A stretch of DNA of 64,000 nt, taken from assembly GCA_903849645.1 (NCBI GenBank), contig CAINJJ010000031.1, positions 1 through 64,000 of the forward strand, given 5' to 3'. Of this stretch, positions 26,010 to 35,311 are shown piece by piece. Under the pieces are notes generated by a model, which saw only the letters and a program-made list of their open reading frames with translations, ran no database searches and was not told where the DNA came from. Position 1 is the stretch's first letter, and the number at the start of each line of letters is the position of its first letter. Made by a program: the position numbers and the translations under genes. The DNA is from an uncultured Acidobacteriaceae bacterium (lineage in GTDB: Bacteria; Acidobacteriota; Terriglobia; Terriglobales; Acidobacteriaceae).

Positions 26010-26417
26010 ATGACCACAGCGAATCGAACCAAGGCTGATCCCTGGCTCCTGAAGACCCCGCCCGGAACTTCGGAGTTCACCATGCATGTGGATGAAAAGG
26101 AAGGCGCGCGGGTGCTGGTATGCACGGTGGGAAAGACCGTCTTGCACTATGATGCGCGCTGCATCGACGACTTGTATGCGATGCTCCAATCCGTCGGGGA
26201 CTGGGTGGAGCTGGGCGGGGCGGACGAGCAGAAGCCCGCCAAAGAAGGCACGGTCGAAGCCTGGGGCCGGTCTGCCGCGAACCCGGTGGGGGGTTGGTAC
26301 GGTCTCAAGAAGGGCCTGCGTGGAAGATTTGGCGTGTATATTCCGCCGCTGATGGAAGAACTCGGCCTCTGCGAGCTGGAGCACAACGCAAAGAACAACC
26401 GGATGCGCGCGAAATAG
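26010..26417 (+). CDS. Small conserved protein of unknown function (DUF6855-like)
   Basis: 135 residues, soluble, with DPWLLKTPPGTSEFTMHVDE, LVCTVGKTVLHYDARCIDDL and a basic C-terminus (GWYGLKKGLRGRFGVYIPPL). I recall similar small conserved proteins grouped as DUF6855, but the assignment is tentative. AAAGAG precedes the ATG. It lies 47 bases after the DUF2071 gene and may share its transcript. The function is unknown. Confidence 0.7.
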   Translation: MTTANRTKADPWLLKTPPGTSEFTMHVDEKEGARVLVCTVGKTVLHYDARCIDDLYAMLQSVGDWVELGGADEQKPAKEGTVEAWGRSAANPVGGWYGLKKGLRGRFGVYIPPLMEELGLCELEHNAKNNRMRAK

Positions 26418-26579
26418 GCTCCCAGCAACCAGCGGATCGGCAGATCCGGCGGCCGTCGGCATTCCTGAGCAAACTCAACGGCTGAGCCTGGCTAAATGGC
26501 TGGAGGGCATGACTTTTCGCCTCTTATAATGAGGGACGAAAGAGCGTGCCATTGCGCGCATAAGGTTCGAGAGGGGTTT

Positions 26580-27329
26580 ATGGCGGATTTGCAGGGAAGA
26601 ATCGCCCTGGTGACCGGGGCTTCGCAGGGAATTGGCCGGGCATGCGCGCTGGAGCTGGCGCGGGCCGGCGCAACGGTGGCGCTGGCGGCGCGCAATGAGG
26701 CCAAGCTGGCCGAGGTGGCGGCGGAGATTGAGGGCGCGGGCGGCCAGGCGGCTGCGTTCGCCCTGGATGTGGCCAGCGAGGAGTCCATCAAGGCCGGCGC
26801 AAAGGCGATTGTGGAGCGTTATGGCAAGGTTGAGATTCTGGTAAACAATGCCGGCATCACCCGCGACGGGCTGATGATGGCCATGAAGCGGGCAGACTGG
26901 GACGACGTGCTGGGCACCAACCTCACCGGGGCCTTCCTGCTGACGCAGGCGCTGCTGCGGCCCATGCTCAAGAACCGCTGGGGGCGGATCATCAACATCA
27001 CCAGCGTGGTGGGCCGCACGGGCCAGGCGGGCCAGGTGAACTATGCGGCCTCCAAGGCCGGCCTGATCGGACTCACGCGGTCGCTGGCGCGCGAGGTGGC
27101 TTCACGCGGGATCACCGTGAATGCGGTGGCGCCCGGCTACATCGAGACGCCCATGACCGCAGTGCTGGACGACAAGCAGCGCACAGCCATGATGGGCGCC
27201 ATTCCGCTGGGACGCGCCGGCACGGACGCCGAGATTGCGGCTTCCGTCCGGTTCCTGGCTTCGGACGGCGCGGCCTACATCACCGGCCATGTGCTGGACG
27301 TCAACGGCGGTATGTTCATGGGCGGCTGA
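26580..27329 (+). CDS. fabG: 3-oxoacyl-ACP reductase FabG (SDR family)
   Basis: 249 residues, the classic short-chain dehydrogenase length. NADP-binding TGASQGIGRA, NNAGITRDGLM, the catalytic Ser-Tyr-Lys in NITSVVG and YAASKAG, and the C-terminal ITGHVLDVNGGM all match FabG, which reduces 3-oxoacyl-ACP in fatty-acid synthesis. GAGAGGGG is three bases before the ATG. No other fab gene is nearby, so a paralogous SDR role cannot be excluded. Confidence 0.93.
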   Translation: MADLQGRIALVTGASQGIGRACALELARAGATVALAARNEAKLAEVAAEIEGAGGQAAAFALDVASEESIKAGAKAIVERYGKVEILVNNAGITRDGLMMAMKRADWDDVLGTNLTGAFLLTQALLRPMLKNRWGRIINITSVVGRTGQAGQVNYAASKAGLIGLTRSLAREVASRGITVNAVAPGYIETPMTAVLDDKQRTAMMGAIPLGRAGTDAEIAASVRFLASDGAAYITGHVLDVNGGMFMGG

Positions 27330-27398
27330 GGAACAGGGACGTCAGAACCGGCCCGCGCGCTATCGGAGAGGCTCCCCTCTGCCGATAAAAGGCGTGGG

Positions 27399-28670
27399 AT
27401 GGCAGCTACTGCAAATCCGGCAGTTGTGGCCCCAGGCGGCGATGCCGCCAGCGAGGCGCCGGGCGGACTGCGCTATGTTGCCCGGCAGCCGATTCTGGAC
27501 CTCAAGAGCCGCGTGTATGCCTACGAGTTGCTCTTCCGGGCGGGGCCTGAGGCGGCCTTTCGCGGCGATGGCGATCTTGCCACCCGGACCATGCTTGACA
27601 ACACGGTCATCTTTGGCATCGAGCACCTGGCCGGGGGGCTTCCGGCTTTTGTGAACTGCACCGCCGAGGCAATGACAGAGGCGCTGGTGGACGTGCTGCC
27701 TCCGGCGCTGACCGTCCTGGAGATTCTGGAGACAGTCGAGCCGACGCCCGCATTGGTCGAGGCCTGCCGCCGGCTCAAGGCCTCCGGGTTTCGCCTGGCG
27801 CTGGACGACTTTGTCTGGGCGCCGCATTTCGAGCCGCTGGTCGAGCTGGCCGACTACATCAAGGTCGATTTCAGCCTCACCGGGGCCGCGGATCGACGTG
27901 CCCTCTTTCGCCGGGTGAGCGGACGCTCCATCGCCATGCTGGCGGAGAAGGTGGAGTCCCAGGAGGAGTATCAAGAGGCCTGCCGCGAGGGCTTCACGCT
28001 CTTTCAGGGCTACTACTTCTGCCGTCCGGTGCTGATGAAGAACCGCAAGGTTCCGCATAACCGCCTGTTTCAGTTGGAGATTCTGCAGTTGATGCAGGCG
28101 GAGGACCTGAATCTTGAGAAGGTGGCCCGGCTGGTGAAGCGCGATGCTTCGCTCACCTATCGCCTGCTGCGGATGGTCAACTCGCCGGTCTATGCACTGC
28201 ATCAGGAGATTCGCTCCATCCATTCCGCCCTGCTCACGGTGGGCGAAAGGGCGTTTCGCCGGATGGCGACTCTGGCCATTACCAGCGAGCTGAGCGCAGG
28301 CCGGCCCGCGGAGGTCCTGCGCATGGCCTTTGTGCGCGGACGGTTTTGCGAAGAATCGGCCTGGCTTTGCGGCCTCGACTCCACAGAGCAGTACCTGTTG
28401 GGGATGCTGAGCCTTTTGCCTGCGATGTTGCGGCTCTCCATGGAGGAGCTCGCGCCTGCCTTGCCGCTGCGCAGGGAGATTCGCGCTGCGCTGGAGGGGG
28501 CCCTGAGCCCGGAGCGGACATTGCTGAGCTGGCTCGAGTGCTACGAGCACGCTGACTGGGCGGGCTGTGACGCGTTGGCCGAGGCAAGCGGCCTGGACCC
28601 GACGCTGTTGGCCAAGCACTACGCGGGCGCAGTGGCCTGGGCCGAGGCGGCGCTCCGCTCGGTCGCTTGA
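27399..28670 (+). CDS. EAL-HDOD signalling protein (YuxH type)
   Basis: 423 residues. An N-terminal EAL-type phosphodiesterase domain (residues about 25-210; YAYELLFR, VNCTAEAM, EILETVEPT, LALDDF, IKVDFS, EKVES, FQGYYFCRP) is joined to an HDOD domain (about 215-400; RDASLTYRLLRMVNSP). Several metal-binding acidic positions of EAL enzymes look present, though many YuxH proteins are non-catalytic c-di-GMP sensors. A role in signalling of motility or surface behaviour is likely but the target is unknown. It converges on the TolB-like gene with only seven bases between stops. Confidence 0.87.
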   Translation: MAATANPAVVAPGGDAASEAPGGLRYVARQPILDLKSRVYAYELLFRAGPEAAFRGDGDLATRTMLDNTVIFGIEHLAGGLPAFVNCTAEAMTEALVDVLPPALTVLEILETVEPTPALVEACRRLKASGFRLALDDFVWAPHFEPLVELADYIKVDFSLTGAADRRALFRRVSGRSIAMLAEKVESQEEYQEACREGFTLFQGYYFCRPVLMKNRKVPHNRLFQLEILQLMQAEDLNLEKVARLVKRDASLTYRLLRMVNSPVYALHQEIRSIHSALLTVGERAFRRMATLAITSELSAGRPAEVLRMAFVRGRFCEESAWLCGLDSTEQYLLGMLSLLPAMLRLSMEELAPALPLRREIRAALEGALSPERTLLSWLECYEHADWAGCDALAEASGLDPTLLAKHYAGAVAWAEAALRSVA

Positions 28671-28677
28671 ACAGGCC

Positions 28678-30204
28678 TCACTTCGCCGTCAGGCTCCCCT
28701 CCGGCAGCAGCTCATAACTCACAAACGCCAGCCTCTTGCTGTCGGGCGACCACGACGGAACGTTGATGGTGCCCTGGCCGCCAAAGAGCTTTGCCAGCAG
28801 GTGCACCTGCTTGTCCTTGAGCGACATCAGCCGCAGTTCCACATCCTTCTCCGGCGGATGCCCCGTGACTCCCTTTTCATAGACGAGGTAGACCATCCAT
28901 TGCCCGTCCGGCGAGATATGCGGAAACCAGTCGTTGGTCTCATCGGAAATCACCTGTTCCTGCTCGGATCCGTCGGCCTTCATCCGCCATATCTGCATGT
29001 GCCCTGTGCGCTCGGAGTTGAAGTAGATATAGGCGCCGTCGGGTGAGTACTCGGGCCCGTCGTCGAGCCCGCTGGCGGTGGTGAGGCGGGTTTCTTCGCC
29101 GCCTCCCACGCCAATCGCGTAGATGTCAAAGTTGTCGTCGCGCTGCCCGGTAAAGGCCAGCGTCTTGCCGTCGGGCGACCATCCGTGCCAATACGACGGC
29201 GCCTTGGCGGTGACCAGCCGGGGCGTTCCTCCGGCCAGCGGAACCACGTAGACCTGCGACTTGCCCTCCGCTCCGGACTGGTCGCTGATGGCCAGCCACT
29301 GGCCATCGGGCGAGAGGCCGTGGTCGTTGTTGCAGCGGACCTGGGGCGCCGTGTGGATGACCGTGGGCTCCGCGCCGCCCAGAGCGAGGCGGCGGATGGT
29401 CCCGTCCTGATTGAAGATCAGGGCCGCCCCGTCATGGGTCCAGTTGGGCGCTTCAAAGTGCGCCGCGGCCACATACTCCACATGGCGGTCAGTGGAGGCG
29501 ATGGAGACGGTCTCCAGCGCGCTCACCAGCACCGTCTTGCCTGGGTCGGGCGGCAGCGGCTCCAGCTTCACATGGGTAAAGACGGCCTTCTCGACCGCGT
29601 CCTTGTCGTGGGCGCAGACCCCGATGCCAACGTAAAACGAGCCTGTAAGCGGGAGCCGCGTGGCCGCGCCCGCCGGTTGCAGTTTGCCGTCCTTGCCGGA
29701 GACAAAGGCGTAGATGAAGTCGCCGCGCCTTTCAATGCGAGCCGTGGCGGGCGCCGAGACGTTGGACTCGACCTCGTGGGTGTTGGCGCCGGCCGTCTCG
29801 CGAAACTGCAGCGACGTCAGCCCGCTGCCGTGCACCGCCACATCCACCGCGGCCGAGGGGCCTTCGAGCGTCTGCCGCATCATCAGCACGGCCTTGCGGT
29901 GCGGGTTGCCGCCCGCGCCCAGGAAGGCGATATCGGCCGTCAGGGCCACGTCGCCCGTGACCTTCTTCCATGCGAAGTGGAAGTCGTCGATGCCAAACCA
30001 CATGTTCTCGCCGCTGCCGCTCAAGGTGTAGGCGCCGCGCTTGCTGTCAAACTGCGCTGAGCCGGGCTGGATGACCACACCCACGTCCTGGTGGCCCTCA
30101 AAGATGCCGAGGGATGGAGTCTGGGCGCGCAAAGCGACGGCCGAGGATGCAAGCAGCAATGCCAGAGCAGGCAAGACGATGGAACGAAGAAAGGAGCGGT
30201 ACAT
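28678..30204 (-). CDS. Secreted TolB-like WD40 propeller protein with N-terminal beta-sandwich
   Basis: 508 residues. A signal peptide (LPALALLLASSAVALRAQ) leads to a domain of about 200 residues resembling the concanavalin-like DUF1349 fold (DVGVVIQPGSAQFD, WFGIDDFHFAWKKV), then a C-terminal propeller with TolB blades (LSPDGQWLAISD, WSPDGKTLAFTG, YSPDGAYIYFNS, ISPDGQWMVY). It is probably periplasmic and binds a carbohydrate or peptide. The ATG at 30204 has GAGG six bases upstream; the frame opens at 30279. Confidence 0.85.
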   Translation of the reverse strand: MYRSFLRSIVLPALALLLASSAVALRAQTPSLGIFEGHQDVGVVIQPGSAQFDSKRGAYTLSGSGENMWFGIDDFHFAWKKVTGDVALTADIAFLGAGGNPHRKAVLMMRQTLEGPSAAVDVAVHGSGLTSLQFRETAGANTHEVESNVSAPATARIERRGDFIYAFVSGKDGKLQPAGAATRLPLTGSFYVGIGVCAHDKDAVEKAVFTHVKLEPLPPDPGKTVLVSALETVSIASTDRHVEYVAAAHFEAPNWTHDGAALIFNQDGTIRRLALGGAEPTVIHTAPQVRCNNDHGLSPDGQWLAISDQSGAEGKSQVYVVPLAGGTPRLVTAKAPSYWHGWSPDGKTLAFTGQRDDNFDIYAIGVGGGEETRLTTASGLDDGPEYSPDGAYIYFNSERTGHMQIWRMKADGSEQEQVISDETNDWFPHISPDGQWMVYLVYEKGVTGHPPEKDVELRLMSLKDKQVHLLAKLFGGQGTINVPSWSPDSKRLAFVSYELLPEGSLTAK

Positions 30205-30320
30205 GGGAGGCCTCATGGAGTGGGCTGCGGTGAGTTTGAGAGCGCGCCGTCCCGGCGGCTCGATGCCGGTATCGAGCATACCCCAGGCACGGCCTGCGGT
30301 GACGCACTCTGCGGCCTTTT

Positions 30321-31109
30321 CTAAATCCCCAGGCGATCCTTGAGGGTGCGCACGCGGTCGCGGGCCACCGTGAGCTGCGTGCGCTGCGGGTCTTTGAGCG
30401 TGACAATCACCTTGCCGGCGAAGAAGGAGTTGACTTCCAGGATCCAGTCCACACTCACCAGCGCGGCGCGATGAATGCGCAGGAAGCGCGCGGGGTCCAG
30501 GCGCTTTTCCAGGTCCGCGATGGTGGGGTCAACCGCGTGGCGGTGACTGCTGGTCACGGCCCAGGTGAGCTTGTCCTGGGCAATGAAGTGGGTCACGGTA
30601 TCGAGGTCCACAAAGGAGATGCGCTCACCCACGCGGGAGGCGATGCGGCGCAGTGTCTCGGGGCGTCCGCCGCGCAGCGACGCGGCCAACTGCTGCAGCA
30701 GGGCAGGCAACTCGGGGCTCTGCTGCCACGCGGGCCGCGCCGCCGGCTGCAGGCGGGTGAGCTTGCCCACGGCGCGCTCCAGTTGCGCGGGATCAATGGG
30801 CTTGAGCAGATAGTCGATGGAGTTGACTTCAAAGGCGCGCAGGGCATACTCGTCGAATGCAGTGGTGAAGATTACCAGGGGCTGCTCCGCCAACTGCGCC
30901 AGCAGCTCAAAGCCGTTCATCCCCGGCATCTGAATATCGAGAAACAGCACATCCACCGGCTCGCGCCTCAGCCAGTCGAGCGCCTCGGCGGGGTCGGTGG
31001 CGGACCCGGCGATGGAGAGCGAAGGAAACCGGGCAAGCAAACGCCTGAGCCGCTCGATGGCCAGCGGTTCATCGTCCACGAGATAGGCGCGCAGCGCGGC
31101 GGTCTCCAA
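30321..31109 (-). CDS. LytTR-family response regulator
   Basis: 262 residues. The receiver domain has the acidic pocket LVDDEP, the phosphorylated Asp in LFLDIQMPGMNG and the conserved Lys in LLKPIDP. The C-terminal LytTR DNA-binding domain begins near residue 165 (GERISFVDLDTVTHFIAQ, FLRIHRAALVSVDWI). The start is TTG with AGAGGT eight bases upstream. It is the last gene of the six-gene unit and partners the LytS-type kinase just before it. Confidence 0.92.
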   Translation of the reverse strand: METAALRAYLVDDEPLAIERLRRLLARFPSLSIAGSATDPAEALDWLRREPVDVLFLDIQMPGMNGFELLAQLAEQPLVIFTTAFDEYALRAFEVNSIDYLLKPIDPAQLERAVGKLTRLQPAARPAWQQSPELPALLQQLAASLRGGRPETLRRIASRVGERISFVDLDTVTHFIAQDKLTWAVTSSHRHAVDPTIADLEKRLDPARFLRIHRAALVSVDWILEVNSFFAGKVIVTLKDPQRTQLTVARDRVRTLKDRLGI

Positions 31110-31122
31110 GTGCGGTTACCTC

Positions 31123-32232
31123 TCAGGCGGGAAACAAGATGCGGACGCGCGTGGCGGCATCGATACGCGTGACTTCAAGTTGGCCGGCGGGGCCAAAAAG
31201 GAGCTCCAGCCGGGCGGCCAGGTTGCCCAGGCCATGTTCGGGCGTTGTGGCGTCGAGCGAAAAGCCAGGCCCGTCGTCGGTCACATCAAGCCGCAATTGC
31301 CCATCCTCTTTAGAACAGGCGATTTGAATGGTCGCTCCCCGCGGCTGCTGCGCCACCACGTGCTTCACGGCGTTTTCAACCAGCGACTCGAGCGAAAGCG
31401 GCGGCACCTTTGCATCGGCCAGGGTGTCGGGAACATCGATGACATAACGCAGGCGCGGTCCAAAGCGCGTGGCCTCGATCTCCAGGTAGTCGCGCACGAT
31501 CTTGAGTTCCTGCGCCAGGGTCACAAGCCCGCCGTGGTGGGCGGCGAGCGAGAAGCGCAGCAGCGAGGCCAGCTTGCCCACGGTGTCTTCGGCGCGCTGG
31601 GGGTCCGAGGGAATCAAGGCGGCGATGGAGTTGAGCGTGTTGAAGAGGAAGTGGGGATGAATGCGCGACTCGAGTGAAGACAGGCGCGCCTCCGCGAGCA
31701 GCTTGTAGGCCCGTTCCTGCTCCACCTGCCGGGTGCGCAGATCAAGCGTCGCAGCCTGCAGCTTGTAACGCAGGGTCTCAAAGCTGGCCATGCTGAGCCC
31801 GATGGCCAGATTGATGAAGACGCAGAAGGGCGCGGAGAACGCAAACTCACTCCAATAGCCGCCGGGGGGAGTGATGCCGATCAGCAGAAGAACAAGCCCT
31901 GCCGCGAAGGATCCCGCGAGGGAAGTGCAGATCAGGACGCCGGCCTGGATGAGCACAATGAGCCGCGGAAACCGGGCCATGTAGCGCACGGAAACGCGCG
32001 TGACCAGAAAGATGGAAGGCAACGCAATCAGGGCCGAATAGACAAACACGTTGAACAACTGGAGGCCAATTTGCGAGAGCCGCGTATGCCGGATGGTGAG
32101 AAAGAGCGCGACGATGAGGATGGTGGCGCCGGCGATGATCCAGATTGCCCTGAGAAAGAAAGACCCGTAACTCTCGGCAGGCCGGGGTGTACCGGGAAGA
32201 TCGGGCATGGGTTCGCAGGTCTGGTCGTTCAT
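31123..32232 (-). CDS. LytS/YehU-type sensor histidine kinase
   Basis: 369 residues. Four or five membrane segments (residues about 25-150) form the sensor part, followed by the His_kinase domain with HPHFLFNTLNSIAAL and an HATPase domain with SLVENAVKH, DDGPGF and GLGNLAARLE. It phosphorylates the adjacent LytTR regulator. Its ATG overlaps the stop of the upstream outer-membrane protein gene (ATGA), so its expression is tied to that of the transport genes. The long frame upstream of 32232 is a shadow. Confidence 0.9.
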   Translation of the reverse strand: MNDQTCEPMPDLPGTPRPAESYGSFFLRAIWIIAGATILIVALFLTIRHTRLSQIGLQLFNVFVYSALIALPSIFLVTRVSVRYMARFPRLIVLIQAGVLICTSLAGSFAAGLVLLLIGITPPGGYWSEFAFSAPFCVFINLAIGLSMASFETLRYKLQAATLDLRTRQVEQERAYKLLAEARLSSLESRIHPHFLFNTLNSIAALIPSDPQRAEDTVGKLASLLRFSLAAHHGGLVTLAQELKIVRDYLEIEATRFGPRLRYVIDVPDTLADAKVPPLSLESLVENAVKHVVAQQPRGATIQIACSKEDGQLRLDVTDDGPGFSLDATTPEHGLGNLAARLELLFGPAGQLEVTRIDAATRVRILFPA

Positions 32233-33302
32233 AGCTGGAATCGGACTCCTGCCGATGTGGCCGCGGAGTAAGGCGCGGCGCCGTAGTCCGAACTCTTGCC
32301 GCCGCGCGGAATCTCGATGTGGAGATAGGCGGAGAAGTGGTTGCCGAAGCGCCGGTTGGCGTCGCCAATCACGGTAAAGCTGCGGTCGTCGAGGTTGGCG
32401 ACCATGTAGGCGCTGAGGTCCCACTCCTTCCAGCCGGGCAGCTCGCGGAGGCGGTTCTTCTGGGCGTCCAGAAACAGATAATGCTGCCGGCCTGCGAGGG
32501 GAGCGATGGACATGTCGCGAAAGTAAGGAATGTTCGGCGGCGCATAAAACTCGGCGATGAAGGTGACGCCCGAGCCGGTGGTGTATTTTGCTCCGGCCAG
32601 CAGCGCGCCCTGCTCGCGCCACGCGGCTTCGCCATGGATCTCCCAGGACTGGCCCAGAACTCGCGTGAACGTCATGGCGCCAAAGGCGTCGCCGCCCCGG
32701 TCGTCGCCTGCTATCAGCGAGGTGTCGAATCCCTTCACCAGAACGTTATACCGGAAGGCGGTGGTGTCGCGCAGATTGGCGTGCGCCGGAGCCAGCGCCG
32801 CGCTTGACCATGCCAGCGAGAAGGCGTTCAGTCCGTGCACGTAGTCGGCCTTCACCAGGTCGCGGCCCTGGTTGAGATTGAGGCGATCCGTGGGGTTGGT
32901 GGGTATGCGCGGCGGGTCCAGCACGCCGGCCGCGGTAAAAGCGTAGCCGGTGCCCCAGCGAACCATGCGGCGGCCTACGGTGAAGTCGAAGTCCCCGGCC
33001 GACAGCCCCGCGTAGGCCTCTTTGACGCGGCCCTGCGCGTGGGTGTCGCCGTACGTATCGGTCATGCCGACGAGGCTGGTGGAGACGGTGACCCGCCGCC
33101 GGTAGCGCGCGCTCATGCTGGGCTCGATCAGGATCTGGTTGAGCGTGCCGGGCGCGGGGACGCGCAGGTTGCTGTAGAGCGTCGCGTCTTCAATGACCGC
33201 AAGAGATGAACGGAACTCGAAGCGTGGCGCGCTCTCCTGCGCCGCCGCCAGGCTCGCAAAAGCAAGCAGCAACAGCGCCGGATTTGCAGCTCCAACTCGC
33301 AT
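32229..33302 (-). CDS. Outer-membrane porin-like protein
   Basis: 357 residues with a signal peptide (ALLLLAFASLAAAQ). The mature protein is rich in alternating strands (FEFRSSLAVIEDATLYSNLR, DFDFTVGRRMVRWGTGYAF, HYLFLDAQKN) and ends with GVRFQL, the terminal aromatic/hydrophobic strand recognised by BamA. GAGG precedes the ATG at 33302; M at 33317 is possible. It follows the LolA-like gene after 19 bases and overlaps the kinase gene by four bases. Confidence 0.78.
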   Translation of the reverse strand: MRVGAANPALLLLAFASLAAAQESAPRFEFRSSLAVIEDATLYSNLRVPAPGTLNQILIEPSMSARYRRRVTVSTSLVGMTDTYGDTHAQGRVKEAYAGLSAGDFDFTVGRRMVRWGTGYAFTAAGVLDPPRIPTNPTDRLNLNQGRDLVKADYVHGLNAFSLAWSSAALAPAHANLRDTTAFRYNVLVKGFDTSLIAGDDRGGDAFGAMTFTRVLGQSWEIHGEAAWREQGALLAGAKYTTGSGVTFIAEFYAPPNIPYFRDMSIAPLAGRQHYLFLDAQKNRLRELPGWKEWDLSAYMVANLDDRSFTVIGDANRRFGNHFSAYLHIEIPRGGKSSDYGAAPYSAATSAGVRFQL

Positions 33303-33321
33303 TGTGCCTCGTCTCATCGCC

Positions 33322-34089
33322 TTAAAACCGGTCCGTCCGGCCCTGGTAGAACAGCTTGTCGGGCAGCTCGCGCGGAGCAATGCCGGAGTACTCCAGCACG
33401 CTGTGCGAGTTGTGGCGAATCTCGTCGGACAGGGTCATGCGCCGCAACTGGCTCTTGCCGTTCACCGTGGCGTACTCGTCAAAGCTCGCCGACTTGATGT
33501 GTTTGCCGGAGGTGAGGTAAAACTCCGCCTTCACCGGGCGCGCATCCGCCGCGCGCAGCCAATAGAGCACGCGCTGATAGGTCGAGCCCTTGCGCCTGGC
33601 GGTGAGTTCCAGCACGAGGAACTCGTCGCCGCTGACCTTCTCAGTGCGCAGATAAACGGGCGCGTAATCGGCGGCGTAGTTGGTGCGCGCCACGTCGCCG
33701 CTCGAGGCGTCGCCGGTCAGCCGCTCCAGCGGCGTAATGCGCACCGGACGGCTGGTGTCCGGCAGATAGATCCACATATCATCGGCCAGCATCAGCATGT
33801 GGCGGCCTTTGTCCCTGGGGCTCATGAACTCCACATAGGTCTTGTCAGGGCCCTTTTGCGAGACCTCGTAGAGCTTCTCCTCGTCCGCCTTGCCCGCTTC
33901 GTAGTTGGTGATCTTGACGCGGAGCACATATGAGGGCCAGCCGTTGCGGTAGGCGTCGGATCGCTTCAGCAGCGCCTCGGCGTCCACGGTTGCTGGGGTT
34001 GCGCCGCGCGCTTTCAGTACACAGGTCAGCAGAAAGCCAACCAGCATCAGCAGCAGCATGGCGCGCAGGGTGCAATTGATCCTAGACAT
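33322..34089 (-). CDS. LolA-like outer-membrane lipoprotein-sorting protein
   Basis: 255 residues. A signal segment (LRAMLLLMLVGFLLTCV) leads to a mature domain with the pattern of the DUF4292/LolA-like half-barrel family (YEVSQKGPDKTYVEFMSPRD, GRHMLMLADDMWIYLPDTSR, RITPLERLTGDAS, YLTSGKHIKSASFDEY). Such proteins sit beside ABC exporters of the LolCDE type and are thought to carry lipophilic cargo across the periplasm. It overlaps the permease gene by eight bases. Confidence 0.85.
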   Translation of the reverse strand: MSRINCTLRAMLLLMLVGFLLTCVLKARGATPATVDAEALLKRSDAYRNGWPSYVLRVKITNYEAGKADEEKLYEVSQKGPDKTYVEFMSPRDKGRHMLMLADDMWIYLPDTSRPVRITPLERLTGDASSGDVARTNYAADYAPVYLRTEKVSGDEFLVLELTARRKGSTYQRVLYWLRAADARPVKAEFYLTSGKHIKSASFDEYATVNGKSQLRRMTLSDEIRHNSHSVLEYSGIAPRELPDKLFYQGRTDRF

Positions 34090-35311
34090 GGGCGAGAGCC
34101 TCCGCAATCTGCAGCCTTGATGCGCGAATCGCCGGCAGCACCGAGGCCAGGGCCAGCGACACAATCACGATGAGCGACGAGCCGATCATCAGGGCGGGGA
34201 GATGAAGAACGTGGAATGAAATAGGAACCGTGAGCCCCGGAGGCGCCGGCATATGCAGCCCGGAAGCGTTGATGAGCGCGCCCAGCAGGTTGCCGCCGAC
34301 GACACCAGCAACCGCCCCCAGGGCGCCGGTCAGCGTTGCTTCAAGCATGAAGAGCGCCACAATCCACAGCCGGGGTGTGCCCATGGCCAGCATGGTGCCA
34401 ATCTCGCGGGTGCGCTCGAACATGGCCATCAGCAGCGTGTTCACGCTGGCCATCAGCACCATGAAGAAGACAATCAGGCCCAGGAAGAGGAAGATGCCGC
34501 TGAACATGTTGCGCACCTGCAGGTAATAAGCGGCCAGGTCGATCCACTTTTTCAGCACCATGGGCTGCGCCGTTCCTTTGAGTCTTGGCGCGAGTTCGGC
34601 GGCGGCCTTGTCTGTGTTGGCCGTTGCATCCAGGCCTACCACCAGGTTGGTCACGCGGTCGCTCTGCAGCAGCCGCTGCGCGGAGTTGAGCGTGATGCGC
34701 AGGTAGCGGGCGTCCATCTCGTCATAGCCGGTCTTCACAATGCCGGCAATCTGCACATCCACGCCGTTGAGCGCGCCGTCCGAGGTCACGGCCAGCAGAG
34801 TGAGCCCGTCGCCCATATGCACGCCCATGGAGCGGGCCAGCCCCGCGCCGATGAGAGCCTCCACCTCGCCGTCCGGTTTGGCGCTGAGGTCGCGGCCGCT
34901 GGAGAGCCGTGGCGTAAAGCCCAGGCTGCTCTCCGCCGCGGGTTCCACGGCCGAGCCCATGAAGACGCTGGACTTGGCGCCGTTGGACACCATGCCGTAG
35001 AACTCGATGCGTGGCGCCACGCCGCGCACATGGCTGCCGGACTTGACCGTGGCCGCCACCTGCCGCCAGTTGTCGATGCCCGTGTCGAGCACGCGCGTTT
35101 CATCGCGGCGGAAGTGCTCGGCGGTGAAGATCTGCAGGTGCCCCAGGCCCTCCTGGATAGTGTGCTCGCGCAGCCCGTCGATCATGTAGGCGAAGAAACC
35201 GCCCGCGAGCAGCAGCCCCGCCACGCCGCCGCCCACCATCAGCAGCGTCATCACGGTGCGGCGGCGATTGCGAAATACATTGCGAAATGCGAGCAGCAGA
35301 AACTTACCCAT
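34082..35311 (-). CDS. FtsX/LolE-type ABC transporter permease
   Basis: 409 residues. One membrane segment near the start (after FRNVFRNRRRTVMTLLMV), a large periplasmic domain of about 230 residues, then three C-terminal membrane segments with the FtsX signature (MAMFERTREIGTMLAMGT). This is the MacB/LolE topology used for pulling lipoproteins or other cargo from the inner membrane. GGAGGAAG precedes the ATG at 35311; the frame continues to 35452 without support. It overlaps the ATPase gene by eight bases. Confidence 0.92.
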   Translation of the reverse strand: MGKFLLLAFRNVFRNRRRTVMTLLMVGGGVAGLLLAGGFFAYMIDGLREHTIQEGLGHLQIFTAEHFRRDETRVLDTGIDNWRQVAATVKSGSHVRGVAPRIEFYGMVSNGAKSSVFMGSAVEPAAESSLGFTPRLSSGRDLSAKPDGEVEALIGAGLARSMGVHMGDGLTLLAVTSDGALNGVDVQIAGIVKTGYDEMDARYLRITLNSAQRLLQSDRVTNLVVGLDATANTDKAAAELAPRLKGTAQPMVLKKWIDLAAYYLQVRNMFSGIFLFLGLIVFFMVLMASVNTLLMAMFERTREIGTMLAMGTPRLWIVALFMLEATLTGALGAVAGVVGGNLLGALINASGLHMPAPPGLTVPISFHVLHLPALMIGSSLIVIVSLALASVLPAIRASRLQIAEALAHV